A stretch of DNA of 64,000 bases from Porphyrobacter sp. CACIAM 03H1. Lineage in GTDB: Bacteria; Pseudomonadota; Alphaproteobacteria; Sphingomonadales; Sphingomonadaceae. The first letter of the stretch is position 1. Each line of letters opens with the position of its first letter. The notes beneath the pieces are model-generated. The model made no database searches and was not told the DNA's origin. It saw only the letters and a program-made list of their open reading frames with translations. Both the position numbers and the translations under genes were made by a program. Location: assembly GCF_002215495.1 (NCBI RefSeq), contig NZ_CP021378.1, positions 766,417 to 830,416 on the forward strand, read 5' to 3'. This document shows, in pieces, positions 58,335 to 64,000 of this stretch.

Positions 58335-58562
58335 GGCTGTTTCCTACATGGTGCGTGTGGCGTAACCGGCGGGAGGCTCTTTGCGATCGTCGGGTCATGC
58401 CGCTCCGTGCGCGGGGTTGTTTTCGCACGGCTGAATCGGCCGCCGGGATGCGAATTTCGCCGGCAAAGTGTCAACTTCGATTCTGCCGTCCAAGCCTTTG
58501 AGGGGATTGCGGAATTCCTGTAGGATTGCGAAGTTTGCAGTGTCAACTTTGTAAACTTTGGC
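58335..58562. other. Intergenic stretch between P450 and DUF1674 gene
   Basis: 228 bases without a recognisable gene. The imperfect pair AGTGTCAACTT (around 58467) and AGTGTCAACTTTG (around 58540) is a short direct repeat of unknown meaning. The stretch is slightly richer in AT than its surroundings and may carry the transcription end of the P450 gene. I see nothing else. Confidence 0.5.
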
Positions 58563-58721
58563 TCAGAAATCGACCGCGATCCCGTCCTTCTCCCAATCGC
58601 CGTAGCGGGTGGGGGAGAGCTTCTCCTCGTTCGCGACGGGCTTCGGCGCGGGGGCGGGATCGTTGGTCCAGTGGGCCGGCTTCTTGAAGGCCTTTGCGGC
58701 CTCGGACTTTTCCTTGGTCAT
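58563..58721 (-). CDS. Succinate dehydrogenase assembly factor 4 (DUF1674)
   Basis: 52-residue protein starting MTKEKSEAAKAFKKPAHWTN and ending RYGDWEKDGIAVDF. The RYGDWE-K-G-x-x-x-DF ending is the DUF1674/SDHAF4 signature. In mitochondria and bacteria this factor binds the flavinylated SdhA subunit and protects it before assembly. It is below the size usually called and overlaps nothing on the same strand. The upstream P450-to-here gap and rsmB (start 58777, divergent) bracket it. No sdh genes are in the window. Confidence 0.85.
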   Translation of the reverse strand: MTKEKSEAAKAFKKPAHWTNDPAPAPKPVANEEKLSPTRYGDWEKDGIAVDF

Positions 58722-58776
58722 GCCTTCCAAATGCGCGTGCTGGCATCCGGTTTCAAGAAGGGTTAGGGGCGCAGGC

Positions 58777-60024
58777 ATGGCTCTCCCCCCCGGACTTCCC
58801 GTGCGCCGCGCCGCGCTGCGCCTGCTCGATGCCGTGCTGCGGCGGGGCGAGACGCTGGAGCAGGCGGAAGGGCCTGCGCTGGGCGATATCCGCAAGGCCC
58901 CCGACCGCGCCCTCGCCCGCGCCATCGCCGGGGAGACGCTGCGCTGGCTGACGGACCTCGACGATCTGATCGATTCGGCGACGAAGCAGCGCCTGCCGGA
59001 CGATGCCAAGGCGCGGATGGTGCTGCGGCTGATGCTGGCCCAGACCCTGCGGCTGGAGACCCCGCCGCACGCGGTGATAGCTACCGGTCTCGCGCTGCTC
59101 GAAGGTGGCCCGCGGCGGCTGGCGCACGGGGTGTTCTCGGCGCTCGACAAGGCAGGTGCCAAGCTGCCCGAGGTGCCGACCCTGCCCGAGCGTGTCGTAG
59201 CCCGATGGGGCGCGGAGTGGGCCGCCGCGATCGCCCCCGGCCTCGCCTTCCCGCCCGAGCTCGACCTCGCCCTTCGCGACCCTGCCGAGACGCAGGCCCG
59301 CGCGGTGCAGATGGGCGGCATCAGCCTCGCTCCCGGCCACATCCGCCTGCCGAGGGGCGCGGCGGTGGAGAGCCTCGAGGATTTCAGGGAGGGCGCGTGG
59401 TGGGTGCAGGACCTCGCCGCCTCGCTCCCCGCCCGGCTGCTGGGGCCGGGGAATGGCCGGAGCGCGCTCGACCTGTGCGCCGCGCCGGGGGGCAAGACCA
59501 TGCAGCTTGCGGCGGCCGGCTGGAAGGTCACCGCGCTCGACCTGTCGAAGCGGCGGCTCGACCTCTTGAAGGACAACCTCAAGCGCACCGGTCTCAAGGC
59601 CTCGCCGGTGCGAGCCGACGCGCTGACCTGGGAACCGAAGCACCGCTTCGACGCGATCCTGATCGACGCGCCCTGCACCGCCACCGGCACCTGCCGCCGC
59701 CACCCCGACGTCCTCCACCGCATCGGCAAGGGGCAGGTCGCGGAGATGGCGGAACTGCAACGGGCGCTGGTCGCGAAGGCGGCGGAGTGGCTGAACCCCG
59801 GCGGGGTGCTGGTCTATGCGGTGTGTTCGCTGGAGGCCGAGGAGGGCGAGGAGCAGGGCGCGTGGATCGACGCCGAGCTGGGCCTCGCCCCGGCCCCGAT
59901 CATGCCCGAAGAACTCCCCGCCGGACTCGCGCCCACCCCGAAGGGCTGGCTGCGCACCCATCCGGGGATGCTCGCCGAGCAGGGCGGGCTGGACGGGTTC
60001 TTCGTGGCCCGGTGGGTGAAGTAG
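58777..60024 (+). CDS. rsmB: 16S rRNA (cytosine-5)-methyltransferase RsmB
   Basis: 415 residues. The N-terminal NusB-like domain (about 10-140) is followed by a SAM-binding catalytic domain: LDLCAAPGGKTMQLAAAG (motif I), DALTWEPKHRFDAILIDAP, PCTATGTCRRHPD (motif IV), and VYAVCSLEAEEGE with the catalytic Cys. ATG 58777 begins MALPPGLPVRR; the longer open frame to 58609 overlaps the DUF1674 gene antisense and lacks homology. Confidence 0.92.
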   Translation: MALPPGLPVRRAALRLLDAVLRRGETLEQAEGPALGDIRKAPDRALARAIAGETLRWLTDLDDLIDSATKQRLPDDAKARMVLRLMLAQTLRLETPPHAVIATGLALLEGGPRRLAHGVFSALDKAGAKLPEVPTLPERVVARWGAEWAAAIAPGLAFPPELDLALRDPAETQARAVQMGGISLAPGHIRLPRGAAVESLEDFREGAWWVQDLAASLPARLLGPGNGRSALDLCAAPGGKTMQLAAAGWKVTALDLSKRRLDLLKDNLKRTGLKASPVRADALTWEPKHRFDAILIDAPCTATGTCRRHPDVLHRIGKGQVAEMAELQRALVAKAAEWLNPGGVLVYAVCSLEAEEGEEQGAWIDAELGLAPAPIMPEELPAGLAPTPKGWLRTHPGMLAEQGGLDGFFVARWVK

Positions 60025-60027
60025 CAG

Positions 60028-60054
60028 CCCGCCCCGGGCCTGACCCGGGACGGG
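60028..60054. terminator. Hairpin between convergent rsmB and msrA
   Basis: CCCG-C-CCCGGG, loop CCTGA, CCCGGG-A-CGGG forms a 10-bp stem with one mismatch, between the rsmB stop (60024) and the msrA stop (60061). No T-run. It probably ends both transcripts, perhaps with Rho. Confidence 0.45.
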
Positions 60055-60060
60055 AAGTGG

Positions 60061-60612
60061 TCACTTCACGTACTTCTGGAAGCTCTTCCTGAGTTTCATC
60101 AGCTTGGGCGGGATGACCGCGAGGCAATAGGGGTTCCGCTGGCCCTCGCCGTCCCAGTATTCCTGGTGGTAGTCCTCGGCCGGATACCACTCGGCGGTCT
60201 GGACCCCGCCTGCGAGACCCTCGATGGTGGTCACCGCAGTCTTGCCGTTCTCCGCATTCCAGCGCGCGATCGCGGCCTCGGCCTCGGCGCCCTGCTCGTC
60301 CGACAGCGGGAAGATAGCGGAGCGGTACTGCGTGCCGATGTCGTTGCCCTGCCGGTTGAGCTGCGTCGGATCGTGGGTGCCGAGGAACACGTCATAGATC
60401 TCGGGCAGGCTGATCACTGCCGGATCGAAGGTCACGCGGATGCCCTCGGCATGGCCGGTGGTGCCGGTGCACACCTCCTTGTAGGTCGGGTTCGCCTTGG
60501 TGCCGCCGATATAGCCGCTTTCCACCGTGCTCACGCCCACCACATCGCGGAACACCGCCTCGGTGCACCAGAAGCACCCGCCTGCAATGATCGCCGTTTC
60601 CATGTTGCTCAT
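60061..60612 (-). CDS. msrA: Peptide methionine-S-sulfoxide reductase
   Basis: 183 residues. The catalytic Cys lies in AIIAGGCFWCTEAVFRDV. SGYIGGTKANPTYKEVCTGTTGHAEGI and the C-terminal YHQEYWDGEGQRNPYC are family features. ATG 60612 begins MSNMETAI. It repairs Met-S-sulfoxide in proteins and complements msrB at 45867. Confidence 0.95.
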   Translation of the reverse strand: MSNMETAIIAGGCFWCTEAVFRDVVGVSTVESGYIGGTKANPTYKEVCTGTTGHAEGIRVTFDPAVISLPEIYDVFLGTHDPTQLNRQGNDIGTQYRSAIFPLSDEQGAEAEAAIARWNAENGKTAVTTIEGLAGGVQTAEWYPAEDYHQEYWDGEGQRNPYCLAVIPPKLMKLRKSFQKYVK

Positions 60613-60747
60613 CGAATTCTCCGTTGCTTTGTGCCAGAGATAGGGCAGCACCCGCCGCGTTGCCACGCATTTCCGGCCTACCGCTTCGCTGCTTGAGGCC
60701 CTATTCTCAACCTGCCGATTATTTCCATTTGTCCGGAGAGAGACCCG

Positions 60748-61632
60748 ATGAACAAGCTGATCCTCGCCTTCGCCGCCGCGAGCGGCCTTGCCCTCGCCGC
60801 GCCCGCGCTGGCGCAGCACGCCGGCCACGAAGGGCACGGTGCCGAAACCGAAGCGCACATCAAGGACACCGCCACCTTCATGAAGCATCACGGCGAGGCG
60901 CTGGCGGGCGCGATCAACCACCCGACCCGCGCCGAGGACAAGGCGCGCGACGTGCACCGTCACCCGGCCGAAACGCTCGCCTTCTTCCATGTCGGCCCGC
61001 ACATGAAGGTCGGCGAATATTCGCCCGGCGGCGGCTGGTATTCGCGTTTGCTCGGCCACTATCTGGGCGGCGAGGGGCAGCTGGTCGGGCTCTACACCAA
61101 CCCGCTCACCGCCACCGCCGACCCGGCGCGCCAGCAGCGCATCCGCGATGGTGCTGCGGGCTTCGGCAAGGAAGTGGCGGGATACACCGGTCTCCCGGAA
61201 GAGAAGTTCAGCGGCCTGACGCTCGACAAGGCGGCCGAGCAGAAGGGCACCTTCGATCGCATCCTGGTGATCCGCGCGATGCACAACATCATGCGCGCCG
61301 GGATCGCCGACACCGAGATCCGGGCGATGCGCGAGCTGCTCAAGGACGACGGCCTGATCGGTATCGTCCAGCACCGCGCCAAGGCCGATGCGCCGTGGTC
61401 CTACGCCAACGGCACCAAGGGCTATCTCAAGCAGCAGGACGTGATCGATTTCATGCGCCTCAACGGCTTCGAACTGGTCGGTGCGAGCGAGATCAACGCC
61501 AACGCCAAGGACCCGGCCAACCATGCCGAGGGCGTGTGGGAAATGCCGCCGGTGCTCGCCACCAAGCGCGAGGACCTGAAGGGCCTCGGCGAGAGCGACC
61601 GCATGACGCTCCTGTTCAAGAAGGCGAAGTAA
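60748..61632 (+). CDS. Secreted SAM-methyltransferase-like protein (COG4798 type)
   Basis: 294 residues. It has a signal peptide (KLILAFAAASGLALAAPALAQ) followed by a His-rich stretch (HAGHEGHGAETEAHIKDTATF). The body resembles a class I methyltransferase: VGEYSPGGGWYSRLLGHYLG (motif I-like), FDRILVIRAMHNIM and ELLKDDGLIGIVQHRA. Because the mature protein should be periplasmic, where SAM is not normally available, the activity is uncertain; a binding or structural role is possible. It has its own Shine-Dalgarno (GGAGAGAG). Confidence 0.8.
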   Translation: MNKLILAFAAASGLALAAPALAQHAGHEGHGAETEAHIKDTATFMKHHGEALAGAINHPTRAEDKARDVHRHPAETLAFFHVGPHMKVGEYSPGGGWYSRLLGHYLGGEGQLVGLYTNPLTATADPARQQRIRDGAAGFGKEVAGYTGLPEEKFSGLTLDKAAEQKGTFDRILVIRAMHNIMRAGIADTEIRAMRELLKDDGLIGIVQHRAKADAPWSYANGTKGYLKQQDVIDFMRLNGFELVGASEINANAKDPANHAEGVWEMPPVLATKREDLKGLGESDRMTLLFKKAK

Positions 61633-61639
61633 CTCGTCT

Positions 61640-61677
61640 CATCCGGCGCGGGGGAGAGGTTCCCCCGCGTGCGGATG
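61640..61677. terminator. Long stem-loop between methyltransferase-like gene and amidase gene
   Basis: Inner stem CGCGGGGGA / TCCCCCGCG (loop GAGGT) and an outer CATCCG / CGGATG pair give a 15-bp stem with two bulges. It starts 7 bases after the upstream stop and ends 18 bases before the next start. There is no T-run, so termination is possible but not certain. Confidence 0.5.
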
Positions 61678-61695
61678 TGCTGTAGGGGGCGGCGC

Positions 61696-62562
61696 ATGAC
61701 CGCCATCACCGTAGCCGCCCTCCAGCTCCCCCTCGGCTCCGAGGACGAGGCCGCCAACATCGCCGCCGTCGCCGCGCTGGTCGAAGAGGCCGCCGCGCGG
61801 GGCGCGCAGTTGATCCTGCCGCCCGAGCTGTTCAGCGGACCCTATTTCTGCCGCGAGGAGGACGAGGGCCTGTTTGCCCTGGCCCGTCCGCTCGCCGAGC
61901 ACCCGAGCGTGACCGCGATGCAGGCGCTCGCCGCGAAGCTGAAGGTGACGATCCCCACCAGCTTCTTCGAGCGCGACGGACACCACTACTACAACACCCT
62001 CGCCATGATCGGCCCGGATGGCGCGATCATGGGCACCTATCGCAAGAGCCACATTCCCGACGGGCCGGGCTACGAGGAAAAGTACTATTTCCGCCCGGGC
62101 AATGACGGGTTCAAGGTGTGGGATGTACCGGGCGAGGACGGCGCGCGGGTGCGCGTGGGCGTCGGCATCTGCTGGGACCAGTGGTATCCCGAAGCCGCCC
62201 GCGTGATGGCGTTGCTGGGCGCGGAACTGCTGATGTACCCGACCGCGATCGGCTCGGAACCCTATGATCCCGGCCTCGACACCAGCCGGATGTGGCGGCG
62301 CGCAATGCTCGGCCATGCGGTGTCGAACTGCATGCCGGTGGTGGCGGCCAATCGCATCGGCGAGGAGTGCGGGCAGCGCTTCTACGGCCACTCCTTCATC
62401 ACCGACGAATGGGGCGATTTCCTCGCCGAGTACGGTGCCGGGGAGAGCGGCGTGCTGGTCGCCCGGCTCGACCTCGCGCGCGCGGCGACGCACCGCGCCG
62501 GCATGGGCTTCTTCCGCGACCGCCGCCCGCAGCTCTACGGACGCATCGCCGAGGACATCTAG
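61696..62562 (+). CDS. aguB: N-carbamoylputrescine amidase
   Basis: 288-residue carbon-nitrogen hydrolase of the nitrilase superfamily. The catalytic Glu is in LPPELFSGPYFC, Lys in YRKSHIPDGPGYEEKYYF, and Cys in GVGICWDQWYPEAAR. HIPDGPGYEEKYYF and the MYPTAIGSEPYD segment are AguB-specific. It turns N-carbamoylputrescine into putrescine in the arginine decarboxylase route; agmatine deiminase is not in the window. Confidence 0.9.
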   Translation: MTAITVAALQLPLGSEDEAANIAAVAALVEEAAARGAQLILPPELFSGPYFCREEDEGLFALARPLAEHPSVTAMQALAAKLKVTIPTSFFERDGHHYYNTLAMIGPDGAIMGTYRKSHIPDGPGYEEKYYFRPGNDGFKVWDVPGEDGARVRVGVGICWDQWYPEAARVMALLGAELLMYPTAIGSEPYDPGLDTSRMWRRAMLGHAVSNCMPVVAANRIGEECGQRFYGHSFITDEWGDFLAEYGAGESGVLVARLDLARAATHRAGMGFFRDRRPQLYGRIAEDI

Positions 62563-62575
62563 GCGCGGGGTCTGA

Positions 62576-63076
62576 TTGAGCAGCACCTACCTGATCGCGC
62601 TGGGGAGCAACCGGTGGCACCACCTCTACGGCGCGCCGGGTGGGGTAGTGCGCGCGGCAATGGAGGAGCTTGCCGCCTTCGGCACCGTCACCGCCCGCTC
62701 GCCCGTAGTGACGACCCCGGCGATGGGCGCGGCGCGGCGGCGCTTCGCCAATGCCGCGCTGGTGCTCGAGACCGAGCTCGCCCCGCCGGCGCTGCTCGCA
62801 GGCCTCAAGCGCACCGAGCGCAGCTTCGGTCGGCGCCGCGGCCAGCGCTGGGGTGACCGGGTGCTCGATTGCGACATCGTGCTGTGGAGTGGCGGGGTCT
62901 GGCGCTCGGGCGTGCGGGGCGAGGGCCTCGCCATCCCTCACCCGGCCTTTGCCGCAAGGGCCTTCGTGCTCGACCCGGCCTGCCGCATCGCCCGGCAGTG
63001 GCGCGATCCGCGCAGCGGATTGACCCTCGCCCAGTCCCAAGCCCGCTTGACCCGCCCGCGCCCCCTGCCTAGGTGA
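62576..63076 (+). CDS. folK: 2-amino-4-hydroxy-6-hydroxymethyldihydropteridine diphosphokinase
   Basis: 166-residue folate enzyme (HPPK) that transfers pyrophosphate to the pterin. IALGSNRWHHLYG, RSPVVTTPAMG, then DRVLDCDIVLWSG (the magnesium-binding DxD) and IPHPAFAARAFVLDP are the family blocks. It starts with TTG at 62576, 13 bases after aguB; the length is normal. The usual second Trp before the DxD (RWG) is retained. The other fol genes are elsewhere. Confidence 0.9.
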   Translation: MSSTYLIALGSNRWHHLYGAPGGVVRAAMEELAAFGTVTARSPVVTTPAMGAARRRFANAALVLETELAPPALLAGLKRTERSFGRRRGQRWGDRVLDCDIVLWSGGVWRSGVRGEGLAIPHPAFAARAFVLDPACRIARQWRDPRSGLTLAQSQARLTRPRPLPR

Positions 63077-63106
63077 GCGCGCTCGCCGCGAAAAGGCGCA
63101 GCGCGT

Positions 63107-63182
63107 GGGCCCGTAGCTCAGTAGGTAGAGCAGCTGACTTTTAATCAGCGGGTCACAGGTTCGAATCCTGTCGGGCTCACCA
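63107..63182 (+). tRNA. tRNA-Lys, anticodon TTT
   Basis: 76 bases with encoded CCA. Acceptor arms GGGCCCG/CGGGCTC pair with one G-T. D arm AGCTCAGTAGGTAGAGC; anticodon stem GCTGA/TCAGC around loop CTTTTAA (anticodon TTT); T arm CACAGGTTCGAATCCTGT. It lies between folK and the DUF305 gene. Confidence 0.97.
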
Positions 63183-63295
63183 CTCTATCTGCTCGTCCGA
63201 ACGGTCTGTGGCGCCTGTGCCACGGCGTGGCGCGCGCTGGTGAACATCGCGCCGGACCCGGCGGTTCTCTCCGCATCATCGCGAGGGAGACGAGC

Positions 63296-63802
63296 ATGGG
63301 ACCGCAGCAAGACAGCACCGCCAGCACCCCCTACTGGCGCTTCATGGCGATGATCGCGGCCGGAACGGTGGTGATGTTCGGCCTGATGTATCTCAACACC
63401 TACGCCCCCGACCACGTCTTCTGGAGCGAGACGCGGTTCTGGATGGCCTTCGTCATGGGCGCGGCGATGATGGTGGTGATGCTCGCCTTCATGTGGGGGA
63501 TGTATCCGAGCCGGACGCGCAACCTGATCGTCCTTGCCGTCGCGGCGTTGGTCTTCGCGCTTTCCCTTTGGCTGGTGCGCAGCCAGCGCACCGTGACCGA
63601 CACCGAATACATGCGTGCGATGATCCCGCACCACTCGATCGCGATCCTGACCAGCACCCGCGCGCAGATCCGCGATCCCAGGGTGCGCGCCCTGGCCGAC
63701 GAAATCGCAGCGACCCAGCGCCGCGAGATCGCCGAGATGAAGGCGCTGATCGCCGACATCGAGGCGAACGGCGTGCAGGCGCAGCCCGCCGCCCCCCGCT
63801 GA
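63296..63802 (+). CDS. DUF305 membrane protein
   Basis: 168 residues: three hydrophobic helices (about 15-37, 48-70, 76-95) and then a cytoplasmic or periplasmic DUF305-type tail with MRAMIPHHSIAILTSTRAQI. The MIPHH pair of His residues is the DUF305 hallmark (often metal-related). Function is unknown. The ATG has GGGAGACGAGC before it. Confidence 0.8.
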   Translation: MGPQQDSTASTPYWRFMAMIAAGTVVMFGLMYLNTYAPDHVFWSETRFWMAFVMGAAMMVVMLAFMWGMYPSRTRNLIVLAVAALVFALSLWLVRSQRTVTDTEYMRAMIPHHSIAILTSTRAQIRDPRVRALADEIAATQRREIAEMKALIADIEANGVQAQPAAPR

Positions 63803-63808
63803 GCGGCC

Positions 63809-64000
63809 TCACATTCCCCGCGGCACGGCCACCTTCCGGCAGGTCATCGGCGCCATCCGGCCCACGGTCCAGATCGCCTCGTCGCCCTTGTTCCAGAACT
63901 GGTGCGTGGGGCTCATGTATTTCGCGCCCGAGGCCGAGCGGTCCGCGGAAATGGTGACGGGGGCATTGTCGTTCATCTGTACCATCACCCGGTCGCCATC
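63809..64000 (-). CDS. MliC-like C-type lysozyme inhibitor, C-terminal end
   Basis: The last 63 codons of a minus-strand gene that continues beyond the window. The segment ends with GAKYMSPTHQFWNKGDEAIWT followed by MTCRKVAVPRGM. The W-x-K-G-D-E-A-x-W/L element and a late Cys are typical of the MliC lysozyme-inhibitor domain. Converges with the DUF305 gene 6 bases apart. Confidence 0.6.
   Translation of the reverse strand, partial: DGDRVMVQMNDNAPVTISADRSASGAKYMSPTHQFWNKGDEAIWTVGRMAPMTCRKVAVPRGM

Overview
This 64 kb window has very high GC (around 68%), no insertion sequences, no rRNA and no CRISPR array. It reads as ordinary chromosome of an alphaproteobacterium. Gene neighbourhoods (hisC next to a cyclohexadienyl dehydrogenase, metX/metW, a DUF885 protein, an M1 peptidase paired with a DUF6702 protein) and codon use point to Sphingomonadales, most likely an Erythrobacter/Porphyrobacter-type member of the Erythrobacteraceae. 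That placement is an inference from gene content; no 16S gene is present.

Positions 1-22,000 are a flagellar locus. It opens with the end of flgL and the stator pair motA-motB. Three genes then run on the minus strand: a large curlin-repeat protein (an amyloid-adhesin candidate), a Na+/H+ antiporter and the flagellin gene. A divergent regulatory region separates flagellin from a sigma-54-type activator without a receiver domain. From this activator to fliS runs one tightly packed plus-strand series: fliE-F-G-H-I-J-K-L-M-N-O-P-Q-R, flhB, fliD, fliS, most genes overlapping by a start/stop ATGA or GTGA. It encodes basal body, switch, export gate, hook-length control, filament cap and filament chaperone. 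Notable deviations are a FliM without the N-terminal CheY-binding peptide and an FlhB with NPMH in place of NPTH.

A near-perfect ParB-binding parS palindrome sits at 22,001-22,016, directly after fliS. It suggests that the window lies in the origin-proximal part of the chromosome.

Positions 22,000-34,300 hold an alpha/beta hydrolase, a polysaccharide flippase with an overlapping FemAB/GNAT-type acyltransferase, glutathione-dependent formaldehyde dehydrogenase, a small DUF5522 protein, a secreted M1-type metallopeptidase with a DUF6702 partner, a GAF-PAS-GGDEF-EAL cyclic-di-GMP protein, a lipoprotein-like DUF885 protein and tRNA-Leu(GAG).

Positions 34,300-45,000 hold a zinc-ribbon membrane protein, ftsE-ftsX, a DUF218 protein, a PlsC-type acyltransferase, a cytochrome P450, the tyrosine/histidine pair tyrC-hisC, and metX-GNAT-metW. 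hisC and metX are divergent and separated by a REP-like inverted repeat.

Positions 45,000-64,000 are largely housekeeping and stress genes: a glutathione transferase, msrB, a class A penicillin-binding protein, the envelope quality-control set hflK-hflC-degP, mrp, an orphan molybdenum hydroxylase subunit, hemH, a second cytochrome P450, a small succinate dehydrogenase assembly factor, rsmB, msrA, a secreted methyltransferase-like protein, an N-carbamoylputrescine amidase, folK, tRNA-Lys(UUU), a DUF305 membrane protein and the end of an MliC-like protein.
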